Positions 33,605 to 42,341 of a stretch of DNA of 64,000 nucleotides are shown piece by piece. The stretch covers positions 35,760 to 99,759 of the forward strand of contig JAFSJX010000008.1 of assembly GCA_017449285.1 (NCBI GenBank), in the 5' to 3' direction. Below the pieces are notes generated by a model, which saw nothing but the letters and a program-made list of their open reading frames with translations, was not told the DNA's origin and did no database searches. This stretch comes from Treponema sp. (lineage in GTDB: Bacteria > Spirochaetota > Spirochaetia > Treponematales > Treponemataceae). The position numbers were made by a program, and so were the translations under genes. The stretch's first letter is position 1, and each line of letters opens with the position of its first letter.

Positions 33605-35116
33605 ATGAAAAATGCATTGAAGGCAATGTTTGGAGCGGCGGTCGTGCTGATGTTGCTTTTTGTGGCGGGATGTTCTTCGGACGATTCGGGAAGCGACACT
33701 GGTGCGGTCACTGCCAGTACGGTGACTTCTATTTCGGCGGTTGCGAAGAGTTCTTCTTGGACTGAGGGCGACACTGTTTCTGTAGACGACATTACGGTGA
33801 CGGCAACCTACAGCGACAATTCAACGAAGACTGTTTCCACCGGTTACACGTTGAGCGGAGACACAACGCTGAAAGCGGGCGCGAATACGATTACGGTAAC
33901 TTATGGAGAAAAAACGACCACAGTAACGATTACTGCCAAGGCGAAAGCGAGCGGCGGTGAAGAAGAAAAGACGGGCACGGTTACAATAGAAGTTACTGTT
34001 GACGGCAAATATAAGTGTTCCGTTTGTGGAACAGAATACGATACAAAGGCTGAGGCTGAAAACTGCGCCCATGAGGCAGGTTGCCCCGGTTGGGAATACA
34101 CGGTGACATTCAATGACGCAGAAGGCGGCTCCAATGCAACTGTTATCAAGAAGGTAAAAAACGGTAGTACACTTGCCGAATCCGATATTCCAACATGGAA
34201 AAAAGACGGCTTTGAACTTTCATGGTCATCAAGTGAAGCCAACGTAACGACAGCCTCTAAGATTACCAAGGACGTGACATTTACGGCCGTGTGGACGGGA
34301 TTGTTCACCGTGAAATTTGTCGATTCTGACGGAAATGAAGGAACGGTTACGAAAACTGTAAAAAATGGTGACGTTGTTCCTGCAAGCGATGTTCCTGCAT
34401 GGACAAAAGACCATTACACGCTTAGTTGGAATGGTGACACAACTGCCGCAATCACGGCGGACACCACATTTACTTCTGTGTGGACAGAAAATGCAAAGTT
34501 CACGGTGAGGTTTGTAGATTCTGCGATTGATGAAATTGCCGCTGAGACTGATTCTGCCCTTGACACTCAGAGCATTTATTCCGGCGAAAAAGCATCCTTG
34601 CCGGCATGGGCTTCTGCTAGCCGAAAAAACAAATCCGCGTATACGGTCACATGGACGTCAAGTGTAGAAGGATTGACTCCATCAAGCGCAATCACCGCTG
34701 ATGTTACATTCACGGCAAGTTGGAGTAAGACACCGAAATATTCATATATTACTTTCTCTGGGACAAAAGAGGCTAGCGCAACAAGTTCTAATGCTTCTTA
34801 TACTGTAACCTTAACAAGTGCAAATGTTAAATCTGGTGGAACCGTAAAATACGCTGGCATTACATATAATACAATGAAAATGGAGTCAAAAACTGTCGTT
34901 ACGATTTCTGGTGCTGCTGGCAAAAAAATTACAGTTGTTGCTGATTCTGCTGCAAAGTTCCTTGTAAATGATACACAAACGACTGCTGCGACAGCTGATA
35001 CTGATACAACAAATGGAAACGGCTATTTGTATACATTTACAGCTCCAGAAGGTGACTCATTTACTCTTAAAAAATCTGATGTTACTAATATAGGTGTCAT
35101 CATTATCGAGAACTAA
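33605..35116 (+). CDS. Surface lipoprotein with bacterial Ig-like domains
   Basis: A 503-residue lipoprotein. The start at 33605 follows GGGGGA; the signal ends LLFVAGC (Cys23). A Big-type Ig domain (about 38-115: EGDTVSVDDITVTATYSDNS, TITVTYGEKTTTVTI) comes first. A small Cys/His cluster follows (YKCSVCGTEYDTKAEAENC and AHEAGC, about 137-160). Then there are three internally similar repeats of about 60-90 residues (TVTFNDAEGG, TVKFVDSDGN, TVRFVDSAID), each ending DVTFTA.W-like as in InlB-type B repeats. The C-terminal 120 residues (YSYITFSGTKEASA) form a beta-rich, possibly carbohydrate-binding domain. It lies just upstream of two pectate lyases, suggesting polysaccharide binding at the surface. 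Confidence 0.78.
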   Translation: MKNALKAMFGAAVVLMLLFVAGCSSDDSGSDTGAVTASTVTSISAVAKSSSWTEGDTVSVDDITVTATYSDNSTKTVSTGYTLSGDTTLKAGANTITVTYGEKTTTVTITAKAKASGGEEEKTGTVTIEVTVDGKYKCSVCGTEYDTKAEAENCAHEAGCPGWEYTVTFNDAEGGSNATVIKKVKNGSTLAESDIPTWKKDGFELSWSSSEANVTTASKITKDVTFTAVWTGLFTVKFVDSDGNEGTVTKTVKNGDVVPASDVPAWTKDHYTLSWNGDTTAAITADTTFTSVWTENAKFTVRFVDSAIDEIAAETDSALDTQSIYSGEKASLPAWASASRKNKSAYTVTWTSSVEGLTPSSAITADVTFTASWSKTPKYSYITFSGTKEASATSSNASYTVTLTSANVKSGGTVKYAGITYNTMKMESKTVVTISGAAGKKITVVADSAAKFLVNDTQTTAATADTDTTNGNGYLYTFTAPEGDSFTLKKSDVTNIGVIIIEN

Positions 35117-35140
35117 ACGGAGTATAAAGGAGAAACAAAA

Positions 35141-37822
35141 ATGAAAAAATTACGTTTACGTTTTGTAAAAATACTGACCGCGCTTGCTTCTCTCAGCTTG
35201 TTTGCGGGGGCTTTGACGGGCTGCTCGGATCTTTCTTCGGGAGCGGTGGAGCAGTCGGTAACTGCGTATGGGCGCGTTGCGTTCAGTGTGAGCGACGGCG
35301 TAACGCTTACGAATATTGTGTTCAAAGGTACAAAGGATTCAAAGACAACGACTTTTGGCACATGGGCGGATGCTGCGGCGATGCAGGCTGCCGAAGTGAA
35401 AATCCCTGTCGGCACATACACATTCTATCTGACCGCGACCTACGAGGGCGACACTGTTTCTGGAAGCACGACAGGCGAAATCAAAGAGAATGAAACGACA
35501 GCGCTTTCATTCAAACTCACCCGAACTGCAATCAAGATTCCTGAAGACAGCGGGGACGATGACAAGCCGGAAACGGTTACAAAGGGTGAGCTTGTTACCG
35601 AAGGAACTTATGCCGGTCAGTACAAGGTTATGGCATGGAATGCGGTCGACTATCTCTTCGGACGCACGACGGTGACAGGCTCAAAAAGCGAGGAAAAAGT
35701 TGCAAATGCTGGAACGTATGGCGATGTCACTGTTCTTGGCAAGGCGTATACGAATGTTACGAAAAATGAAGCAGGTGAGCTTGTTTCTGGCGGATATATC
35801 CAGTTGCCGAAAAGCGGAAGCACAGCAAACTGCCTTAAATTCGCCGTACCGATTAATGTTTCTTATATCGTTGTAAATGGAAAATGTGGTTCGTCAAGTT
35901 CTTCAAGCGTAAAAATGACGATTTGTACTGCTGACGGCTCAGCTTCAAACGAATTTACTTTCTCGGCAACAAAGCAAAAGGAAGACGGCTCTGGAACGGA
36001 AAACATCTATGCTGAAAAAGAATTTGCATATTCTCTTACAGCTGCTGATGGCGAAACTCAGAAAGTTGTCTGTCTGTACAATTCCGACAGCAGTTCATCT
36101 CTCAACATCAAGGGAATTTCTGTGTACGCTCCTACAATCTGGGAAAAAGTTGAGGGAACGATTTCTTCCAAGACGACTTCAGAGAACGCAAAAATTTACG
36201 AGGACGAACAGGCTCCTGTCATCGATATGACTGTCACTCCGGAAGCCACATCGACAGGCTCTTCAATCACAATTCAGAAGGCGGAAGGATGGCTCAACAG
36301 TGCTTATGTCATCTTCAATGATTCTGCCTCTTCTTACACAATCACTTGTGACTGGGTAGCCGTTGACAACGAGCTTATCCGCCATTACTCAACTTACAAA
36401 TACAATACAAATTCATACAAAGACGGTCAAACAACTTGGACTGAAAGCTCTTATTCAAATGTGGTTCGTGTTGATGTTTTGGGATTGGCGGCAGGAGAGC
36501 ATACGATTTCAATCACACCTGCTGGTGGTTCTGCAACGGAAGTAAAAGTCACAGTAGTAAGCCATGACCGAAGCGGATATGCTTTCAGCGGAACAGAAAC
36601 TCCGGGCGCATACAACAAGGACGGAACGCTCAAGAGCAATGCAAAGGTTCTTTATGTAACCAAGGACAACGCAAAGTCTGTTTCCTACAACGGTCAGACA
36701 GGTATTCAGGCTATTCTTGATGAAAAATCCGTCAAAACTATGACCGCTCCGCTTGATATTCGTATCATCGGAAAACTTTCTTTGAGTGATTTGGATTACA
36801 TTGCATCAACCTCAGAAGGATTGCAGGTTAAGAACAACAAAGCCCCTGTAACGATTGAAGGTGTCGGACATGATGCGACAATCTGGGGATTCGGTATCTT
36901 CCTGCGTAACTCAACTCATGTCGAGGTCGCAAATCTTGGAATCATGTGCTTCATAGATGACGGTCTTTCTCTTGATACCCAAAACTATTACAGCTGGGTA
37001 CACAACACGGATGTATTCTACGGCTCAACTGGCGGAGACTCAGATCAGGCTAAAGGCGATGGTTCACTTGATGTCAAAGGAAAATCTAACTGGCAGACCT
37101 ACAGCTACATTCACTTCTGGGATTCTGGAAAAATGTCTCTCTGCGGCATGAAATCTGAATCCGCAGATTCTCGGCTGACTTATCACCACAACTGGTTTGA
37201 CCATTCAGATTCACGACATCCACGAATCCGCGTGCAGACTGTACATATCTATAACAACTACTTTGACGGAAACGCAAAATACGGCGTTGGCGTTACGATG
37301 GGCTCTTCTGCATTTGTTGAGCGAAACTTCTTCCGAAATCCGCATGACCCGATGATGTCCTCAAAGCAGGGCACGGATGCTACAGGCGATGGAACATTCT
37401 CAGGCGAAAATGGCGGTATGATTAAGGCGTTTGACAACAAGTACTGGCAGCTTGGCTATAACGGTGTGAAATTCCAGCACATGACCAACAAAGATGAAGG
37501 CTGGACAATTGAGGACAACGACATTGACTGCTACATCGTGGACAAGCGCACAGATGAAGTTCCTTCGTCACTCAAGACGGTCGCTGGCGGCACAACATAC
37601 AACAACTTCGATACAAAAGAAAGCCTGAATCTTGAATATGCTGAGCCGGAATCACCTGATTCAGCATTGAACAGTGTTCTTGCAAAAGCCGGTCGTCACA
37701 ACCCTGACTTTGCATGGACTTTCGACAACACAACAGAAGATGCAAACTACAGCTTGATTAAAGAACTTAAATCGGCTGTGGTCGCATACACAAACACTGG
37801 TCTTACCAAGGTAGGACAGTAG
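35141..37822 (+). CDS. Secreted pectate lyase, polysaccharide lyase family 1
   Basis: An 893-residue lipoprotein (Cys28 in GALTGC) that should cleave polygalacturonate by calcium-dependent beta-elimination. N-terminal beta domains (about 45-130 and 150-335) resemble carbohydrate-binding or Ig-like modules. The catalytic parallel beta-helix spans about 490-860. It has KAPVTIEGVGHDATIWGFGI, DDGLSLD, GDGSLDVKG (calcium ligands), and TYHHNWFDHSDSRHPRIR, where the RHPRIR region holds the catalytic Arg. It starts 24 bases after the Ig-like lipoprotein gene, so both share a transcript. A nested terminator follows. AAAGGAGAAAC precedes the ATG. Confidence 0.9.
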   Translation: MKKLRLRFVKILTALASLSLFAGALTGCSDLSSGAVEQSVTAYGRVAFSVSDGVTLTNIVFKGTKDSKTTTFGTWADAAAMQAAEVKIPVGTYTFYLTATYEGDTVSGSTTGEIKENETTALSFKLTRTAIKIPEDSGDDDKPETVTKGELVTEGTYAGQYKVMAWNAVDYLFGRTTVTGSKSEEKVANAGTYGDVTVLGKAYTNVTKNEAGELVSGGYIQLPKSGSTANCLKFAVPINVSYIVVNGKCGSSSSSSVKMTICTADGSASNEFTFSATKQKEDGSGTENIYAEKEFAYSLTAADGETQKVVCLYNSDSSSSLNIKGISVYAPTIWEKVEGTISSKTTSENAKIYEDEQAPVIDMTVTPEATSTGSSITIQKAEGWLNSAYVIFNDSASSYTITCDWVAVDNELIRHYSTYKYNTNSYKDGQTTWTESSYSNVVRVDVLGLAAGEHTISITPAGGSATEVKVTVVSHDRSGYAFSGTETPGAYNKDGTLKSNAKVLYVTKDNAKSVSYNGQTGIQAILDEKSVKTMTAPLDIRIIGKLSLSDLDYIASTSEGLQVKNNKAPVTIEGVGHDATIWGFGIFLRNSTHVEVANLGIMCFIDDGLSLDTQNYYSWVHNTDVFYGSTGGDSDQAKGDGSLDVKGKSNWQTYSYIHFWDSGKMSLCGMKSESADSRLTYHHNWFDHSDSRHPRIRVQTVHIYNNYFDGNAKYGVGVTMGSSAFVERNFFRNPHDPMMSSKQGTDATGDGTFSGENGGMIKAFDNKYWQLGYNGVKFQHMTNKDEGWTIEDNDIDCYIVDKRTDEVPSSLKTVAGGTTYNNFDTKESLNLEYAEPESPDSALNSVLAKAGRHNPDFAWTFDNTTEDANYSLIKELKSAVVAYTNTGLTKVGQ

Positions 37823-37858
37823 ATTCATTCCTTCCACCCTTTGGAAGAAATGGGGTAG

Positions 37859-37909
37859 CGAGGGGCAAAGAAACCTTTTGGGAAAGGTGTCGTTGCCCCT
37901 CGTTTTTTT
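37859..37909 (+). terminator. Nested terminator after the PL1 lyase
   Basis: CGAGGGGCAA (37859-37868) and TTGCCCCTCG (37893-37902), perfect 10 bp, with an inner ACCTTTTGGGAAAGGT hairpin, then seven T. It is similar in sequence to the terminator at 40537-40585. Confidence 0.92.
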
Positions 37910-38049
37910 GTACTAAAAAGTGCTGCAAAAAAAAAAGAACGATACGGAACAATAACGGAATAATCCAAATTTTCCGATGAACATTTTTTCATCAAAGTTT
38001 GATACTGGTGGTGAAGATTCGTACTCATCTGAATAAGGGGAGCAATATA

Positions 38050-40476
38050 ATGAAAAAGTCTGTGTTGAAATCTGCGCTGTGTGCGCTGGCAGTCGTATTT
38101 TTTGTGATGGGGGGGGGTATTGGCTGTAGTTCTGACGACAACGGCTCAGACATGGTAGAAACTCCGGCGGAAAATCCGAATACGCCGCAGAATCCCGATA
38201 CGCCGAATCCCACCCCGGAAAATCCGCAGAATCCAACGTATGTTGACGGAACGGTAACGACTACGGAAAAAGCGTTTGCGACTGTGGCGGCGTGGACGTT
38301 CAGTGATTTGGGGTCGGTTGCGATTGAGGGCGTAAACGCAGAAAAGGCACTTACGGATGCGGCTTCACTTGCGGCGGCAACGACGGCATACACGACATTT
38401 TCTGCGGTCGGGGATAATAAATATTCGCTTAAAAATGACGTGGACTATCCCGCTTCCAAGGGAACGCTTGTGGCTAAGATTAAATCGCTGGGTGCGGGTG
38501 GCGTTCCGATTCAGTATAACAAATATGAACCAAGTGCAAAAGACTGCACGCAGGAAGACGCTACGGCGGGCGGCTTACAGATTCTTGACGAAGCAATTTC
38601 TATCAGCGGAGTGCAGGGGCCGTTTAAAATCAAGATAAATTACGGCGCAAATTCAAAGGAAAAAACGGACGGTCGCTATGCCTATATGGTTATTAACGGC
38701 ACGAGGTACGAAGATTCTGTGGTGAAGAATGCAAAATCGCTGAAATCAACTGGCGTTGGGTTTTCCGCAGAATATGCAGGTACGGATACGGCGGACGTTG
38801 CGATTGGTGTAACGATTCCATCGGGAGAGGGAACGCCTTATATCCGTGTGTACGACATTATCATTTCAAAGGAAGCGATGCTGACCACGACGGTCACGAC
38901 GACGACCGATGAGGATGACGGCACGGTTACGATTGTCACCACGGTGACGGACGAAAACGGAAATGTTGTTTCCACGAAAACCGAGACTGTTGACCCCAGC
39001 AAAGAAAAAGAGCCTGACCCAGGCAGCGGTGAAGTTACGAAACAGTGTTCCAGCGAGGCTTCGACACCGGCTTTGGATAACAGCGCGGTAAGACCGACCT
39101 ATAACAATGCTCTGAAACTCGGAGCGCGCTCAAAACTGTCGGAAGTAGACGTCGCAAAAATTGCGAAGGCGGTATATGCTTCTCCCGGTGGAAAATCGAC
39201 TGGCGCAGGGACAAAAGATGACCCGCTTGATATTGCAAGCGCAGTCCTTAAAGTAGAGGCGGGCGGAGCGATTGTTCTGATGGCGGGAAGATATGCGCTT
39301 TCTTCTACGGTTACTATTTCTGAAGAGAATAATGGAACGGAAAATGCCTATAAATACATTCTTCCTGAAAATGGTGCGGCTGTCGTCCTTGATTTTTCTG
39401 CACAAGCAATCGGCGATTCAAACCGAGGAGTCCAATTGAACGGCAGTTACTGGCACATCTACGGAATTGCGGTTTACAACGCCGGGGATAACGGTATGCT
39501 TGTTACAGGGAACTATAATATCATTGAACGCTGTGTCTTTCAGGCGAACCAAGATACAGGTCTTCAGATTGCGCGCCGTAAGTCATCTCTGAGCAATATT
39601 GCCGACTGGCCGCACGACAACCTTGTTCTGAACTGTACGGCGTTTGACAATAAGGATGACAAAACGGGCGAAAATGCGGACGGCTTTGCGGCAAAACTGA
39701 CTTGTGGCAACGGCAACGTATTTGACGGCTGCATTGCGTATGCGAACTGCGACGACGGCTGGGATTTGTACGCAAAACCGGCAACCGGCTCAATCGGCGT
39801 GGTGACGATACGGAACTGCGTCGCATTCTCAAACGGGAAGACTTCAAGCGGGGCGCAGTATGCCAACGGTGACATGAACGGATTTAAGTTGGGCGGCTCA
39901 ACAAATCAGTGTCCTACGCCGCATGTGATTTCAAACTGCATGGCGTTCTTGAACGGCAAGGACGGCTTTACCGACAATGGAAATGGCGGCGCACTGCAGG
40001 TTTCAAATTGTTCGTCGTATGCGAATATCAATTCAAACTTTAACTTCTACCGAACATTGGCAGGCGGTGTGTTCAAAAAAATGGTGAGTATGCTGGGAGG
40101 CGCAAAACCAGCGCAAGTTGATAAATTCGGCGGAAAAGAGGATGACAAGGGGTTCACCGCCGTATCGAAAATTGCTGACTCGGTCTACTATGGGGATAAA
40201 AAGAAGGAAGTATTCTACTACGTTACGGCGGAATCAGAAATTCACAACGGCGATACCATTGGCACGACAGTTTCCGACCCCTACACCAGCGAAGTGTTGT
40301 CGGACACTGCCCCCGCAGTCGATTTGCTTGTGGATGCAAAATGCCGCAACGCAGACGGAACGATAAACATGGGCGGCTTCCTGGAGACGAAATCAGACGG
40401 TTCATATTCGGGCTTGGGCGCACGGTTCGGATCGGAAGCGTATGAGGTGCTGGACATTACGCTGGTGACAAACTAA
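38050..40476 (+). CDS. Secreted pectate lyase, polysaccharide lyase family 9
   Basis: An 808-residue lipoprotein (Cys26 in GGGIGC). A Pro/Asn/Thr-rich linker is followed by a beta domain (about 60-280), then a Thr/Val-rich segment (TTTVTTTTDEDDGTVTIVTT). The catalytic right-handed beta-helix covers about 350-760. The PL9 site is evident: ADGFAAKLTCGNGNVFDGC with the Lys that acts as base, then YANCDDGWDLYAK with Asp calcium ligands, and NGFKLGG. It complements the PL1 enzyme on pectin. AAGGGGAGC precedes the ATG. Nine consecutive G in codons 20-23 of the signal peptide make the gene a phase-variation candidate. Confidence 0.88.
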   Translation: MKKSVLKSALCALAVVFFVMGGGIGCSSDDNGSDMVETPAENPNTPQNPDTPNPTPENPQNPTYVDGTVTTTEKAFATVAAWTFSDLGSVAIEGVNAEKALTDAASLAAATTAYTTFSAVGDNKYSLKNDVDYPASKGTLVAKIKSLGAGGVPIQYNKYEPSAKDCTQEDATAGGLQILDEAISISGVQGPFKIKINYGANSKEKTDGRYAYMVINGTRYEDSVVKNAKSLKSTGVGFSAEYAGTDTADVAIGVTIPSGEGTPYIRVYDIIISKEAMLTTTVTTTTDEDDGTVTIVTTVTDENGNVVSTKTETVDPSKEKEPDPGSGEVTKQCSSEASTPALDNSAVRPTYNNALKLGARSKLSEVDVAKIAKAVYASPGGKSTGAGTKDDPLDIASAVLKVEAGGAIVLMAGRYALSSTVTISEENNGTENAYKYILPENGAAVVLDFSAQAIGDSNRGVQLNGSYWHIYGIAVYNAGDNGMLVTGNYNIIERCVFQANQDTGLQIARRKSSLSNIADWPHDNLVLNCTAFDNKDDKTGENADGFAAKLTCGNGNVFDGCIAYANCDDGWDLYAKPATGSIGVVTIRNCVAFSNGKTSSGAQYANGDMNGFKLGGSTNQCPTPHVISNCMAFLNGKDGFTDNGNGGALQVSNCSSYANINSNFNFYRTLAGGVFKKMVSMLGGAKPAQVDKFGGKEDDKGFTAVSKIADSVYYGDKKKEVFYYVTAESEIHNGDTIGTTVSDPYTSEVLSDTAPAVDLLVDAKCRNADGTINMGGFLETKSDGSYSGLGARFGSEAYEVLDITLVTN
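38109..38117 (+). repeat. G9 homopolymer within the PL9 signal peptide
   Basis: Nine G span the end of the Met20 codon to Gly23 (FFVMGGGIGC). Any change not divisible by three would shift the frame before the lipobox and abolish export of the enzyme. Confidence 0.9.
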
Positions 40477-40536
40477 CCACCTTTGGAAGAAGCAGGGGGG
40501 GAGGAGAATATCCGAGTTCCTGTGCTGTGAAAGACA

Positions 40537-40585
40537 GGGGGGAAGAAGAAACCTTTGGTGAAAGGTGGCGTCTTCCCCCTTTTTT
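40537..40585 (+). terminator. Nested terminator after the PL9 lyase
   Basis: GGGGGGAAGA (40537-40546) with TCTTCCCCCT (40571-40580) around an inner ACCTTTGGTGAAAGGT hairpin, then T-run. It is homologous to 37859-37909. Confidence 0.9.
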
Positions 40586-40596
40586 GTGCTGATGTA

Positions 40597-40625
40597 TTGA
40601 ACAGATGGAATATTTTCTGTATAAT
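40597..40625 (+). promoter_or_regulatory. Promoter of citrate synthase
   Basis: TTGAAC (40597-40602), 17-base spacer, perfect TATAAT (40620-40625). Predicted start near 40632. Confidence 0.8.
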
Positions 40626-40645
40626 TATAAAAAATATTTTTAAAG

Positions 40646-40665
40646 TATTGCATAATTATGCAATA
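40646..40665. promoter_or_regulatory. Perfect 20-bp palindrome, operator candidate for citrate synthase
   Basis: TATTGCATAA/TTATGCAATA is a perfect dyad about 14 bases downstream of the predicted start and 31 bases before the GTG. The size and spacing fit a dimeric repressor site. It resembles arginine-repressor boxes in geometry, but no regulator can be named. Confidence 0.7.
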
Positions 40666-40696
40666 GCGGAACAATAGCATACAGGAAGAGGAATCC

Positions 40697-42184
40697 GTGG
40701 CACTTTCAGAACAGGAACGGCAATATTTAGAGAGTCTCAGTAGCAAAATCAGCAGTACGATTCAGGGCGCGGATGTCAGTTTTACAGAGGAAGAGCAGCG
40801 TCGTTTGGAATTGTTGGGGAACAGGTTTGACAAGAAGATGAGCGAAAAACTCCTTGTCGAAAAACTTGCCTCGATTGCAAAGGACAACGACCCCATTCCT
40901 GCTGAACTGTACACCAAATATGACGTAAAGCGCGGGCTTCGCAATGCGAACGGAACGGGTGTGCTTGTCGGGCTTACCAGAATCGGTGATGTCGTCGGCT
41001 ACGAGATTAAAGATGACAAAAAAATCGCCGTTCCCGGAAAATTGCTCTACCGTGGCTATGACGTGGCTGATTTGATTACCGACGCGGAAAGTCACAATCA
41101 GTTTGGCTACGAGCAGTGCGTGTATCTGCTTCTGTTTGGAAAATTGCCCACACAGGGCGAACTGGACGAATTCAAGCGGCTGCTCGGCTCAATGCGCAAT
41201 CTTCCGCAGAACTTTACCGAAGACATGATTATGAAAGCACCCAGCCGCGACATTATGAACAAACTTGCCCGTGGAGTGCTTGCTTCCTATTCGTATGACG
41301 CAGACCCCGAAGACCGCAGTCTACAGAACGTTCTTCGTCAGTGTCTGGAGTTGATTTCGCGCTTTGGAACGCTGGTCGCCTATGCGTATCAGGCAAAACG
41401 CCGCTTCTACGACGGAAAATCAATGTATATCCATAACCCGCTTGCGGAACTTTCTACGGCGGAAAATCTGCTCCGCCTCATCAGGAGCGACAAATCTTGT
41501 TCGCCGCTGGAAGCAAAATTGCTTGACCTTGCGCTAATCTTGCATGCGGAGCATGGTGGCGGTAACAATTCATCCCTTACGATTCATGTCGTTTCTTCGG
41601 CAGACACGGACACCTATTCTGCGGTTGGGGCTGCGGTCGGCTCGCTTAAAGGTCGTCGTCACGGTGGCGCGAATATCCGCGTTATGGAGATGATGGACGA
41701 CATCAAGGCAAACGTGAAGGATTGGTCGAACGAAAAAGAAGTGACCGAATATCTGCGCAAAATCGCGGGAAAACAGGCTTTTGACCGAACGGGATTGATT
41801 TACGGCTTGGGTCACGCAGTCTACACGATAAATGACCCGCGCGCAACGATTCTCCGTGACCACGCGGAAAGTCTTGCCAAAGAAAAAGGGCTGCTGGAAG
41901 AATTCAACCTCTACAAATCCATCGAACGCATTGCTCCGAATGTGCTGTACGAAGCGCACGGAGACGGCAAAAAAATCTGCGCCAACGTTGACTTTTATTC
42001 GGGGTTCATCTACACCATGCTGAACATTCCGCGCGAACTCTTTACCCCGATGTTTGCCGTTGCCCGAATCGCCGGTTGGAGCGCACACCGCATCGAGGAA
42101 ATCATCGCAGGTGGCAGAATCTATCGCCCCGCATACAAAAACGTCGGCGAAGAGCGGGAATACATTCCGATTGAAAAGCGATAG
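40697..42184 (+). CDS. gltA: Citrate synthase
   Basis: Condenses acetyl-CoA and oxaloacetate to citrate. The 495-residue protein has a start at GTG 40697 with AGAGGA upstream. The N-terminal 110 residues are an extension seen in the long clostridial-type enzymes. The core shows KLLYRGYDVADLI, LALILHAEHGGGNNSSLTIHVV with a catalytic His, GSLKGRRHGGANIRVMEMM, IYGLGHAVYTINDPRATIL with another catalytic His, and NVDFYSGFIYTMLNIPRELFTPMFAVARIAGW with the catalytic Asp and CoA/citrate Arg. With icd it can supply 2-oxoglutarate for glutamate. A palindrome in the 5' leader suggests repression. Confidence 0.93.
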   Translation: MALSEQERQYLESLSSKISSTIQGADVSFTEEEQRRLELLGNRFDKKMSEKLLVEKLASIAKDNDPIPAELYTKYDVKRGLRNANGTGVLVGLTRIGDVVGYEIKDDKKIAVPGKLLYRGYDVADLITDAESHNQFGYEQCVYLLLFGKLPTQGELDEFKRLLGSMRNLPQNFTEDMIMKAPSRDIMNKLARGVLASYSYDADPEDRSLQNVLRQCLELISRFGTLVAYAYQAKRRFYDGKSMYIHNPLAELSTAENLLRLIRSDKSCSPLEAKLLDLALILHAEHGGGNNSSLTIHVVSSADTDTYSAVGAAVGSLKGRRHGGANIRVMEMMDDIKANVKDWSNEKEVTEYLRKIAGKQAFDRTGLIYGLGHAVYTINDPRATILRDHAESLAKEKGLLEEFNLYKSIERIAPNVLYEAHGDGKKICANVDFYSGFIYTMLNIPRELFTPMFAVARIAGWSAHRIEEIIAGGRIYRPAYKNVGEEREYIPIEKR

Positions 42185-42341
42185 CTAGGCGACAGACGAA
42201 AAATGTTTTCTCTTTTTATTTCTGCGAGACAAAAGACACCTTTTTTGCAAAAAGGATTTCTTTTTTCTCGCGCTCTTTTATCTTCCAAAAAACTTGACAT
42301 ACATATCTTCCTGCCCCACAATATGATATACTAACATTATT

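Noticed and set aside
33605..35116. Adhesin of the BspA/LRR type
   Set aside because: No leucine-rich repeats are present; the repeats are Ig-like and InlB B-repeat-like.
40495..40501. G7 tract after the PL9 gene as another phase-variation site
   Set aside because: It is shorter, lies after the stop codon and is not in a promoter or coding region.
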